A program made the translations under genes and the position numbers. Positions 11,689-21,164 of a stretch of DNA of 64,000 nucleotides are shown piece by piece. A model generated the notes under the pieces. The model saw only the letters and a list, made by a program, of their open reading frames with translations, was not told where the DNA came from and did not search any database. Position 1 is the first letter of the stretch; each line of letters begins with the position of its first letter. Source of the stretch: Saussurea involucrata (Eukaryota; Streptophyta; Magnoliopsida; Asterales; Asteraceae); the NCBI GenBank assembly GCA_033807775.1, contig CM066327.1, positions 94,200,295 through 94,264,294 of the forward strand. Direction: 5' to 3'.

Positions 11689-12452
11689 TAAGTTAGTTGT
11701 TTACTTATGATTTCTGAAGACAAGTTTCACGTCAACAAAGGTTCTACACTGAAGTCGAAGATCAAGCTCAAGAACCAGCGACAAGTCTCCTAATGAACTG
11801 ATGCGGATCAGCGAAGACTCAGATTTGTCCACTCAACGTGAAGTATCAAGTACAAGACTTCAGCTATCGCTGAACTCTATCATTCGCTGATATGAAATGA
11901 TAGATCGCTGAATCAACGAAAGCTGATCATGAAGTCCTCCGTACAAAGTACTTTTGTCTTAACCCCCCCTTGCACGACTCCGTACGAAATGTCAGAAAAG
12001 AACCTCCGAATATCTGAAATCGTACAACCACTCTGATACTACACTGTTCATCCATGCGGCTACTAAGGTTGTCAACCAAGGTCAATGACATACAACCAAC
12101 CAGCTGATGACACGTGTAAAGTATATACTGACTTGCATTAAATGCATGCAGTATATAAAGAGATGAACTCACTTCATTTGAAGTAACTTGCTAACTCTGG
12201 ACAAGTTCAAATCTCTTATCTCAAGATAGGTTATTATTAGTAATTTCCTTATCTCTCTTAGTGCAAGTAACCTTAGTGTTCCAACTTGTTTAGATTTAGG
12301 TTTATCCATAATCTTGTTTCCACAACAAGCTGTAAATTGTTAATGATTTATCAATAAACAATTTAGAAAAGTAAAATCTGTGTGTTTGTATTCAACCCCC
12401 CCCCCCCCCCCCCCCCACCTCTACAAACTTGTATAGGCCTTCGGGACCAACA
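11669..12452 (+). repeat. Truncated 3' LTR of A'
   Basis: This matches bases 6399-7173 of the LTR of A in inverse orientation. It ends in canonical CA at 12452. It lacks the first ~190 bp of the LTR and any polypurine tract, so a deletion has fused the accessory ORF to the middle of the LTR. A run of 21 C (12396-12416) corresponds to the 13-base run in LTR A. Confidence 0.88.
12152..12160 (+). promoter_or_regulatory. Putative TATA box in the LTR of A'
   Basis: TATATAAAG, conserved with LTR A. Confidence 0.5.
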
Positions 12453-14058
12453 CTATCCCTCGGTCCCACCGAGCCCTCGGTCCCACCGAGATGTATATAA
12501 CACTCAATTATACTAGGAATTAATTCAACCTAGTACTACGCATCACAATTCAGCTAGTACACACAACAATTCAGCTAACACATACAAACTACCGTAATGT
12601 ACATATAATCCCTATTCTACGTGGTGAGAGAACTCACCTCGATACGCAACGCAGATTCCACAAACAGCAATACGAGCCCGCCACTCCAAAGTGTCAACAC
12701 AAAGCCCCAACCCTCAAAAATAAACATAAGACTAAAAGAGTGACATTTCAACTTTTCGTTCTAAACTGCAGGTCTGTTCGGGACTTGCTTATCCCTCTCT
12801 AGACCGACTAATCCAGAGTTATTAATCCATAAATAGAAGGTTCTATGTCTTAGGGTTCCAGAGACATATTATAAGCGTTCTAACGATTTTCCTATAATTT
12901 TATACAATTATTCTAAGATTGAAACGTCATTCCGACAAATTCGGACCTGCTGTAAAGACGGCCCTTTTGCACCTAGCTAGAGGCCTAACCAGGTTTTCTC
13001 TAAAACATGAAAAATGTGCCCGACACAGAATGTGAACCGTGGAAACCAGTTTCGCCTCAAACCAAGCTACGACGGAAAAGTTATGAACGAACTAAAAACT
13101 GGGCAGAATGGGGTTTTTCACATAAAATGATAACTTGGCTTAACCTTCTATTAAGCCAAGACTTAATCCAAACAGACATGTAATTTAACTTTGGCTTAGG
13201 GTTTTAGGATTACCAAAGGCTGGACTAAACCACGCACCACCCACTGCCACTTCCGGCAGTGGTGGTCGGCGGCGGCAGCAGCCACCACCGGCGATGGTGG
13301 TGGTTAGGAAGGAAACTCCGGCGAGACTAACGGAATGAACCCGACCACCTCAACCCAGTCACACACGACCACACGTGCACCCTAAACGTCGTACACCCGC
13401 CATCACAACCATCGATCTGGTGGTGTGCGACGGCGCACCCGCCGGCAGCCAAGGCTGCGGCAGCGCTGTGGTTTCTTGGTGGTTTAGCAGCGGCGCAAGA
13501 AGAAACAAGAAGGGGAGGGAAACCTTACCTCTTGACGTCGATACAGCCGTGAACACGACGAAACCCGATTTGTCTCCCTCTCTCTCACTCTCTCGCTGAT
13601 CTCTTCCTTCGCCGGCAGAACCCAGCGGCGGCGCACAACGGTGCTGGGGTGGTCTCGCGGCAGCAGCAAGGAAGGAAGGGGAATTGCGTTCTAGGTTTTC
13701 GATGATTTCTTGTTGGTGTGCGACCCAAGGAGAAAACGAGAAAAGTAGGGTTTCATGGTGTTGTTTGTAGACGTCGCATGAAGAAAAAAAACGAGGAGGG
13801 AGAAGGGTCGGTCCCTTGTGGGCCGATCCATGCAAGCTTTTACATAAAATGACACTTTTAGACCCTAGGTTTTAATGTAATTCAGTTTTTTCCCAATTTT
13901 AGTTTAGGATTTTAATATTTAACCCCCCTTTGGACAAATGTTTACAATTATGGTTCTTCCCCAACAAAACTTATTTATTACGAGATCGAATAGAAAAACA
14001 TATTAAATAAATAATTACGTGAAAAAAATTAAAACCGTATCGGGACACGGGCTTTACA
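12453..14058 (-). repeat. 3' LTR of element H (partial)
   Basis: This is nearly identical to 24083-25718. It ends GGGCTTTACA, the same end as the complete LTR. The left part is displaced beyond the window by the insertion of A'. It contains a GC-rich block (about 13230-13680) and minus-strand GAGGTAAGG (13523-13531), a good splice-donor consensus also present in the other copy. Open frames here are translations of this GC-rich LTR block and match no gene I know. Confidence 0.88.
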
Positions 14059-14068
14059 ACTCTCCCCC
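14059..14068 (-). promoter_or_regulatory. Polypurine tract of element H
   Basis: The minus strand reads GGGGGAGAGT immediately before the 3' LTR, the expected primer for plus-strand synthesis. Confidence 0.85.
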
Positions 14069-14075
14069 GCTTGAA

Positions 14076-14235
14076 TTAGACTTCGTCCCCGAAGTCTATG
14101 CCCGCGAATAGCTCCGGATAATTCTTCCGCATCTCAACCTCGGGTTCCCAAGTCCACTCGGAACCCTTTCGGTGTTGCCACTGGACTTTCACTAACTGGA
14201 ACCTAAATTTCTCTATACGCTTGGCGACATCCCTA
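14076..14235 (-). pseudogene. C-terminal pol tail (chromodomain-like) of element H
   Basis: The minus strand encodes a tail containing VKVQWQHRKGSEWTWEPE and then MRKNYPELF, ending at TAA 14076-14078. This W...TWE-E-M--YP-LF pattern is the usual chromodomain/integrase tail of plant chromoviruses. Upstream the frame decays within about 50 codons, and no integrase, RT or protease is left. Confidence 0.8.
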
Positions 14236-15493
14236 ACTGGAATCTAAATTTCTCACACCGTCTAAAAATTGCTCGAATACTTTTCTTACCAATAAAACTC
14301 CTTCAATAACACTGAAATTATGATCGGAAGAACACTCCAACAACTGGATTCATTCATAGTCAAACGACTTCGGTTGTCTCCCAACCTTAGATATTCCATA
14401 CATCCCGATTCAAATCTCAAGCTCTAACCATTCTAAAGTTGCTCACCAATATACCCTACTGGATACTCGAATCCGATCATTCCTACCATTAACTGTCGAT
14501 TAACTTCCACGAGTTCTAATAGACTCCCAAAATTTATTTCACACGAATCATCAAACCAATAAGTTTATAATCACCCACGAAGGTCATTCCACCACAACCA
14601 TTCATCACAAGTGAGCATTTCAGGGTTACTACTACCATCACCATAATTATTTTAAAATCGGCTACAATTCTCCGATTACACTAAAGGTGTTTGGCCTCAA
14701 GCCCAAAAGTCGACACCTAAATACACCACTTACCTCAAAAAGGTTACTGCGCATTTATTCTCTTAATTACAAAGGGCATCATTCCCTTAACCGATACTAT
14801 TCGACCTACAGTACCAACACGCGTGGAATACCCAACCTTCCACCGTCGACGTATTTTCCACACTCGTTCTACGAAGCCAGGTTACACCGTATCGAGGATA
14901 CACCTTGACGTCTACCTCCCAGGTAACGCCTCAAGGCCCAGCACATCGAAACTACCTCCCAGGTAAGTGCTCAAGGCTATATCCTCCTAGTGCCTACTGG
15001 AAAGTCAAGGTCATAACACATGAATACCGAGGTCCCACCCCGAGATACCCAACCGACCATTACTAACTACTGACTAACGTGTCTAAGGATCTAGAGCAAA
15101 ACAGTCTACCAACAACATGCCTATCCCGGAATGACTCACTCACCCAAACATGTAAATACTCACCATGCCATAAATACAAAATTGTGCAACAAAAACAACC
15201 CATCAACAAGACTCCACACCGAGCCACTAAAATCGGGCAATTGACCCATGACTATCTAAAAGTGACACATAAAACTTGAAATCGCATTTCCCAAATTGTT
15301 TACAAAAATCATTTACAAAATATTTTCAACACCAAGATTTTTCATCTCAAAAAGAACATATGCAATAAAACTACTATTACCAGGTGTGTAGTTACGCAAA
15401 AATGGGCACGCTCGTCCTACATAGGAACATCACGTTGAAATCATTCCATTGCAGTTCAGTTTACTTACAAAACACAAAGCGTAATGAATAATT
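14236..15493. other. Decayed internal sequence of element H (left part)
   Basis: I see no credible coding region. Short open frames have no recognisable motif. This is leftover internal domain between the pol tail and the insertion site of F. Confidence 0.6.
15489..15493. repeat. Target site duplication TAATT, left copy (element F)
   Basis: TAATT precedes the 5' LTR of F and is repeated exactly at 21165-21169 after the 3' LTR. Confidence 0.9.
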
Positions 15494-15751
15494 TGTTAGA
15501 GCATTATTGTATTCAAGATTTACTGTAAAGTCAATGTACGGTATTAGTTGCTAATGCCTTTATACCTTGTATGTTATGGGTATAAATAGGCATGTCTAGT
15601 TCTTAGTTAGAAAAAGTAATCTAGATCCCTTTAGAAACTTCTTGAGCATTTTGTCATTTGTACTTTAGAGATCAATATATGGATGACAAGTTTGCCTTCT
15701 AAATTCTCTCTACATTTGTTCTTTACATATTGCTAGATTCGGGATTTCACA
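15494..15751 (+). repeat. 5' LTR of element F (258 bp)
   Basis: It begins TGTTAGAGCATTATTG and ends in CA before the primer site. It resembles the LTR of element D (38311-38547) more than its own partner at 20829-21164: the AATGCCTTTATACCTTGTATG block is shared with D but absent from the 3' LTR of F. Confidence 0.9.
15581..15590 (+). promoter_or_regulatory. TATA box of the 5' LTR of F
   Basis: TATAAATAGG, conserved in all four LTRs of this type in the window (20959, 29605, and minus strand 38441). Confidence 0.75.
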
Positions 15752-15753
15752 AT

Positions 15754-15765
15754 TGGTATCAGAGC
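15754..15765 (+). promoter_or_regulatory. Primer binding site (tRNA-iMet) of element F
   Basis: TGGTATCAGAGC lies two bases after the LTR. Confidence 0.95.
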
Positions 15766-16410
15766 TTTGGGAGATTAAATTGTGTGCAAATTCGTCCAAT
15801 TTCTTGAAGATTTGAAGATTTTTTGAAGATTTTTAAAGAAAATCTCCATTGTTGAAGAACTTGAAGAACACAAATGGGTTATAGAGTTTTAGCTCGTTTT
15901 TGTGTTTGATTTTGATTGCAAAGTGTTTCTCCATCATTCTAAACAAGTTTAGAATCATCAATTTTGCAAAATCATGCCAAGATTTGATCAATTTTAAGAT
16001 TTTGTAAAATTTGGTGTTCTTGAGAAAAAGTTCTCTGTCAAATTTTTAGAACATTGATTTTGCAATTTGGTGTTGAATTGATTGATTTTTGTGCAAATTC
16101 GTGTTCAAAAACAGTTTTCAGACATGAATTAACCATAAAATTCAAGTTTTGATGTCTAAATCTCATTTTTAGAAAATTAGAATTTTTTGGTGTTCTTCAT
16201 GTTCTTGAGGTGTTCTTGAGATATTCATATTAAAAGTTTAGATCTTGAATTTTGATCCATTTTTGTTGTTAAATGTTGTTAGAAATGTGTTTTTGAATTT
16301 GTTTGATCTTAAAATCTAGATTTAATATTTGTTTGTGAGTGTTTGTACGTGCAGAAAATCAACAGAAGAAAAGAAAAGAAGAAAGCTGATTGTGTGTGTG
16401 CTTATTAGAG
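15766..16410 (+). other. AT-rich leader of element F
   Basis: Non-coding 5' leader, repetitive in TTGAAGATTTT and TTCTTGAG words. There is no ORF. Confidence 0.55.
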
Positions 16411-16660
16411 GAATTCGGACCCTTCTTGACCAAGAATTCGAACCCTTCTAGATTCGAATTCCTTGAATTCGAACCCTTATGCATTCGAATTATTTGAATT
16501 CGAACCCCTCTAGATTCGAATTCATTGAATTCGAACCCTTCTGCATTCGAATTCCTTGAATTCGAACCCTTCTTCATCCGAATTCATTGAATTAGAATTC
16601 TTCTTCATCCGAATTCATTGATTTCGGATCCAACTTCATTCGAATTCATTGAATTCGAAT
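16411..16660 (+). repeat. Array of 31-bp palindromic units in the leader of F
   Basis: Seven units at exact 31-base spacing (hairpin starts 16453, 16484, 16515, 16546, 16577, 16608, 16639). Each can fold as TTCGAATTC, a 3-base loop, then GAATTCGAA. The unit at 16608 has TCCGAA paired with TTCGGA, a compensatory change. A minus-strand ORF over it (16359-16577) is a by-product. Confidence 0.85.
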
Positions 16661-16955
16661 CCTTATACATCCAAAGTCTTGTGAATTTTTTTTATTCGAC
16701 TTGTGTCAACTCATCAGTGTTGAATTAAAAAAAAATAATAATAATTTATTCCGAAATTTTTTCTATAGTGTATTTCATACACTGTAAGGGCTTTTCAAGA
16801 AAAAATTTTATATAAATTTTTTTAAGAGTGTGCACATAATTCTAACTTCTAAGCGAAGTTTCTCTTGACGATCACTCTATTAGGTATATTTTTGTTAATA
16901 TTTTTTGTATTTTTCATCTAATTTTTTTTGTGATTCTTTTCAGGTTTTCTTCAAG
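16661..16955 (+). other. Leader segment before the gag ORF of F
   Basis: AT-rich, no ORF of its own. It contains TTTTCAGG (about 16938-16945), a 3' splice-site-like sequence just before the ATG at 16956, so a leader intron is possible but unproven. Confidence 0.4.
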
Positions 16956-18470
16956 ATGTCTACTTATACAGAAGATGTGGTTTTAAGATTGAAGCAAACT
17001 ATTGTAAAGGAGATACCCCCAATTGCTAAAGTTCTGGTTAAATCATCAAATGAAAGTTTGCAACAAACAATTTTGCAACAATTTATTATACCAGAAATAA
17101 CTCCTAAACCACAAGTTTTTGTTAAGTCAAATAATGGAATTTTGCAACAAGTTCTTTTAACAGAAACATCTCCAATATCACAAACTCCTATTAAAGACAA
17201 TGCTTCAAATTCTTCAACTCCTATTTCAAATCCTTCAGTTCCTATTTTAAATAAAGCATTGGAGGAAGAAAATGTTGATCTGAAAAGACAAATTTTAGAC
17301 ATTTCTTCTTCAAATGATAAACTTACTAAAAGAATAACTGATCTTGAAGTTTATATTGCAGATCTTGAAACAAAGAAAGACAACTCAAGTCTGCACGATC
17401 AAATCGAGAATCTTCAAGAGAAATTAACAACTCTTCAAAAAGAAAATGTCGATTTGAAGAGTAGAGAAGAAAAGAGAGTGAAGTGGAACTTAAAGTTACA
17501 TACTCAATTAAAAGAAGTTCAAGATAAAGAAAAGAATTTGGACAGTGAAAATGCCGATCTAAAGAGAAAACTGTCTAATTTTTCTTTTGAAGAAAAGAAA
17601 GTTTTTGAAGAAAAGAAAGTACTTGAACTGAAATGCATAAAACTTTCAAAACAAGTTTCTGACTTTGAGAAAGTTTTATTTCTTGAAAAGGAGAAGTTGG
17701 AGAAGGAAAGGGTCGAGTATGAAAAAGAAAGGAAAAGCTTTGAAGCGAAGAATGCGAAACTGTCAAAGAAAATTTCTGATCTTCAAAAGGACTTAGAAAA
17801 GGAAAGACAAGAGCTAGATAAAGAAAGTCAAGAGCTAGAAAAGATGAAGAAAGCTGACTTTCAGGCTAGGTGCGTTAAAGACGAATTTTCTAAAGAAAGG
17901 AATATATTTCGGCAGGAAATTCATAAATTGACAATGAATTTGGCTGCATTATCGACTGACATCATGAAAGAGAAGAGGGTCAAGTCTAATATTCAGAAGA
18001 AGCTTGATTTGGTGACCAAGGAACGGAATGACTTATCTTACAAAGTGAAGTCATTTAACAAATCCAAATGCTATTCAGAATGTCTGATTCGTCCTTCTAA
18101 TCTATTCTATGATCACTCGGTGGATAATTCTTCCAAGTATCAATATGATGATCTTCCTTCATATAAGAAAGTCAACATGCAATGGAGAGTAAAATGTACG
18201 TCTACTAAAAAAGGTGAGCCAAAATCCCATGTTCCCAACAAGAACACTAATCTGAAAGCTAAATCTTTTGCTAATCCTAATTCATTCTATTACGCAAATC
18301 ATTTAATCAGGTTAGCACAAAAGAATTTTTGTTGTTCTTATTGTGGTACTAATGATTTTATTAAAAATGAGAGTGTTCATTATTGGTATGGTACTTATCA
18401 TTTTCCTTCCTATAGAGCTCCGCTCAACAAGCCAGGACCCAAGACACGTTGGGTACCAAAATCTACTTAA
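16956..18470 (+). CDS. gag-like coiled-coil protein of element F
   Basis: The ORF of about 504 residues starts at ATG 16956 (MSTYTEDVV). An in-frame ATG at 16905 would add 17 residues but lies before the splice-acceptor-like site. Residues about 110-370 are an almost unbroken Lys/Glu-rich coiled coil (ENVDLKRQ, LEKERQELDKESQ). The C-terminus has NHLIRLAQKNFCCSYCGTND and ends GPKTRWVPKST. WVPK before the stop is the usual end of copia gag just upstream of protease. The N-terminal UBN2 domain and a CCHC knuckle are missing. A related, broken copy lies at 25757-27324 in G. It may be a particle component or a partner of a helper element's Gag, but no function can be read from sequence. Confidence 0.75.
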   Translation: MSTYTEDVVLRLKQTIVKEIPPIAKVLVKSSNESLQQTILQQFIIPEITPKPQVFVKSNNGILQQVLLTETSPISQTPIKDNASNSSTPISNPSVPILNKALEEENVDLKRQILDISSSNDKLTKRITDLEVYIADLETKKDNSSLHDQIENLQEKLTTLQKENVDLKSREEKRVKWNLKLHTQLKEVQDKEKNLDSENADLKRKLSNFSFEEKKVFEEKKVLELKCIKLSKQVSDFEKVLFLEKEKLEKERVEYEKERKSFEAKNAKLSKKISDLQKDLEKERQELDKESQELEKMKKADFQARCVKDEFSKERNIFRQEIHKLTMNLAALSTDIMKEKRVKSNIQKKLDLVTKERNDLSYKVKSFNKSKCYSECLIRPSNLFYDHSVDNSSKYQYDDLPSYKKVNMQWRVKCTSTKKGEPKSHVPNKNTNLKAKSFANPNSFYYANHLIRLAQKNFCCSYCGTNDFIKNESVHYWYGTYHFPSYRAPLNKPGPKTRWVPKST

Positions 18471-18551
18471 TATGTTTTTGCAGATTTAGAAGCAAAGTGT
18501 TGAACTCTCGGAAGAAGATTACTTGTACCATTAAGGGGGAGTAAAGAGACA

Positions 18552-18840
18552 TTGGCTTTTGAACATATCAGTTCAAAACCCGTGCTTCAACGACTTTGGC
18601 TTTTGAACATATCAGTTCAAAACCCGTGCTTCAACGAGGCTTTTGAACATATCAGTTCAAAACCCGTGCTTCAACGACTTTGGCTTTTGAACATATCAGT
18701 TCAAAACCCGTGCTTCAACGACTTTGGCTTTTGAACATATCAGTTCAAAACCCGTGCTTCAACGACTATGGCTTCTGAACAATTCAGTTCAGGACCCGTA
18801 CTTCAAAGACTAAGACTTCTAAACAAATCAGTTTAGAACT
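18552..18840 (+). repeat. Array of 44-bp hairpin units in the 3' region of F
   Basis: Seven hairpins at 18557, 18601, 18641, 18685, 18729, 18773 and 18817, spaced 44 bases (one interval is 40). The first five read TTTTGAAC-ATATCA-GTTCAAAA. The sixth has CTGAAC/GTTCAG and the seventh CTAAAC/GTTTAG, so the stem is kept while its bases change. The 60-codon ORF over it is just the repeat being open. Confidence 0.88.
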
Positions 18841-19286
18841 CACACTTCTCAGGTGATATCTTTAACTGTTACATCTTTCTGTTTCAAGGAACGTGGTAAA
18901 AGGTAGCATTGGATTATATTTTGTTTCTACCACTTTGAAAACTTGAATCTTTACAAATTTAATTCAATGAGATAAAATTTTCAATTTTCATTCAATGAAT
19001 TAAATGTGTGCTAAAAGATGATTTTACAAGTATTTTTGTATTATCTGAGTTAGATTTGTTTCAACTTTCACCTCTGAAATTAATCGAAAGGTCAGCAAAA
19101 CATGAATGAAATTATGCTGAATGCTCAAAATTATGTGAATCTGGACTTATATAGAATATAATGCTCAAAAAGCCTAAATGTCAGAATGATGGATGGAAAT
19201 GAAAATATGGGAGAAGCACTATGTTTTAGAACCAAGTGATTGAGATAAATTGTTGCACTATCATTTAGTTTGAAAGTTTGTGCCTG
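18841..19286 (+). other. 3' non-coding region of F, first part
   Basis: AT-rich, no ORF. It is collinear and similar to 27604-28064 in G. Confidence 0.55.
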
Positions 19287-19560
19287 TGGCCTTTCTGGTT
19301 TGGGAGAGTAAGTCCTACGGGGTGCTCGACACCTAGTCCCTAAGATCAACTGGTATGGGATCGGCTGACCCAAATCCTGCAATAGAACCAGATAGAAAGC
19401 CATGTTCTACTGGTACAAATGGGTTTAAGATATATCGATGTGGCCTTTCTGGTTTGGGAACTTAAGTCCTAAGGGGTGCTCGTCACCTAGCACCTAAGGC
19501 CAACTGGTCTGGGATATGCTGACCCAAATCCTGCTATAGAACCAGATAGAAAGTCATGTT
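19287..19560 (+). repeat. Two 154-bp tandem units with internal inverted repeats (F)
   Basis: Units start at 19287 and 19441 with TGGCCTTTCTGGTTTGGG. Each holds a short GGTG-CTCGA-CACC hairpin and ends AACCAGATAGAAAG, complementary to the CTTTCTGGTT at its start. The same pair occurs in G at 28065-28338. Confidence 0.8.
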
Positions 19561-19599
19561 TTACGGTGTATCTTATTCTTACTAAACTTTTTGATCAAA

Positions 19600-19694
19600 A
19601 GATGCCAATGAGCACAAAATCAAAGGATGCCAATGAGCACAAAATCAAAAGATGCCAATCAGCACAAAATCAAAAGATGCCAATGAGCACACAT
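19600..19694 (+). repeat. 25-bp tandem repeat (F)
   Basis: About four copies of AGATGCCAATGAGCACAAAA plus TCAAA, from 19600 at 25-base spacing. G has five at 28378-28497. Confidence 0.85.
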
Positions 19695-20828
19695 CTCTTG
19701 AAACTTGGGAAAATACAAAGTCGCGATAAACCCGTAAATTTATGAAAATCTGATTTTGGACAAATAGTGTGAGTAGAGCAAAGTATTCTTATATGTTTTA
19801 GAATTGCATATGCTTGATGCTAATCATATTTCGCATGCTAGCACACCAAATAGATTTAATAAAGGGGTTGAAACTGAACGTTTGTAACTTGATATGCAAT
19901 GATGTCTTGTTTTTGAATCCAAACACATGCATTTGATTTCATTTGATTGAAATATTGTTAAATTTCATTAAGTTGAATTTCTTTTGTAAAGCTTTCAAAT
20001 GATCAAATGTTAGTAGTTATAAAATGAAGTTCAATGAATTTTATTTTCCTTGTGTAAATTTGTTTTAAAATTTGTGCTACAATTTCAAATACTGTGCGTT
20101 ATAGAAATATATGCATACTTTTAGGGGGAGAAAACAAATTGCTCCAGAATTCTTATTTTGAGGGGGAGCAAGGTTATCCACTAAGGAGGAGATTATTAGT
20201 AATACTAAGAGACGCGACTGAAATTGAAGAAGGTTTTCGATGATAATGATGCTCACTTTCATCGAAAAAGGGGGAGAAATGTTTAATTCAACTTCATGTC
20301 AAAGAGCTTTCAAGTCAAATATATTTCAAGTCAAAGACTCGTGAACAAAGACTGGAGATCAGGGGAAGAAGGATCATGTGAAGTCCAAATGTTGCTGAAT
20401 TTGGTTATCTTAGTTCTGAGTGGTTCTCGGAATGCGCTTACACCTAAAAGTTCAAAAATGTGGATGGTTTCACATCTTTCTGATCCAAACTCTAATAGTT
20501 TCTGATTCCTCTTGTTCCGAATTGATGGTTTTATATAAAGATCTAAATTTCATGTTCAAGACTTGAAGACAATCTGTTGAAGATTTTATTGAAGAAGATT
20601 TATTTTTCAAAGAGAAAGACAAAGACTTTTCATGTTTGACTGAAGATTCTTCAAAGCTGAGTTCTTAATGAATGTCAAAGCATATAGTTCGCCGTGAACT
20701 AATGAAGATAAAGATGTTTGAAGATTATCTTAGCTTCAAAGTTTAAAGTGATCAAAGTTAAAGTTTTGAAGATCAAGAGCTGAAGACTACTGTCATATTT
20801 TTTAAATCTTGAATCCAAAGGGGGAGAT
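19695..20828 (+). promoter_or_regulatory. 3' region with multiple polypurine tracts (F)
   Basis: AGGGGGAG-type tracts occur near 20122, 20160, 20268 and 20817. The last one directly abuts the 3' LTR and is the primary polypurine tract. Several such tracts before the 3' LTR are a known trait of Sirevirus-type copia elements. I see no ORF worth calling. Confidence 0.6.
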
Positions 20829-21164
20829 TGTTAGAGCATTATTGTATTCAAGATTTATTGTAAAGTCTTGTAATTAGTCAAAGCTAGTAAAGTCAAATGT
20901 AAAAGTCAAAGTCTTGAAAAGTCAAAGTAGATTAGATTTAATGCTTTGTAATCCTAGGTATAAATAGGATTAGTTAGCTTAGATGTTAAGCAAGTCTCAA
21001 GTAAGTCAAAAGAAAGCAATTCATTAGTGATCTTAATTGTAATATTCTAGAGAGAGAAGTGAGAGCATTCTAGAGAGAGAAAGTGCATAATTCCTATGTA
21101 AATCTCTATTATGTTCAAGATCAATGGATGATTTGATGATTACCTAATAGAAACTGGTTTCTCA
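20829..21164 (+). repeat. 3' LTR of element F (336 bp)
   Basis: It begins TGTTAGAGCATT after the polypurine tract and ends CA before TAATT. It carries four AGTCAA words (W-box core TTGACT on the minus strand) ahead of TATAAATAGG (20959). It is close to the LTR of G (29464-29798), not to its own 5' partner. Confidence 0.9.

Larger units (their letters stand above)
7366..12452 (+). mobile_element. Element A': deletion derivative of the A family, plus orientation
   Basis: It holds a gag fragment, a spacer, the accessory ORF and a 3' LTR of the A family, in the opposite orientation to A. The pol region is missing: gag joins directly to the accessory-ORF leader. The polypurine tract and about 190 bp of the LTR start are also missing. 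The right end (ACCAACA at 12452) abuts LTR sequence of element H, whose uninterrupted copy is at about 24083. A' therefore inserted into H's LTR, and the first five bases of the flank, CTATC, are the expected target duplication. Confidence 0.87.
15494..21164 (+). mobile_element. Element F: complete non-autonomous Ty1/copia element with gag-like ORF only
   Basis: It has a 5' LTR, a tRNA-iMet primer site, a leader with a hairpin array, one gag-like ORF ending in the copia-typical WVPK, no pol, a 2.3-kb 3' non-coding region full of repeat arrays, a polypurine tract, a 3' LTR and a perfect 5-bp TSD. Absence of all enzymes means it would have to be mobilised in trans. The two LTRs are unlike in length and sequence (258 versus 336 bp), which is odd for one insertion. 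It lies inside element H. Confidence 0.9.

Noticed and set aside
13359..13835. 158-codon minus-strand ORF in LTR H (and its counterpart at 25020-25515)
   Set aside because: It lies in a GC-rich LTR block, differs in length between the two LTR copies, and has no protein motif I recognise.
18552..18734. 60-codon repeated ORF
   Set aside because: It is a translation of the 44-bp hairpin repeat. Three units keep one frame by chance of length.
16411..18840. Evenly spaced palindromic repeats resembling a CRISPR array
   Set aside because: The units are contiguous tandem repeats without unique spacers, inside a plant LTR retrotransposon.
19131..19403. 90-codon minus-strand ORF and its counterpart at 27900-28151
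   Set aside because: They run across the 154-bp structured repeats and have no coding signature. They look like by-products of the conserved repeat.
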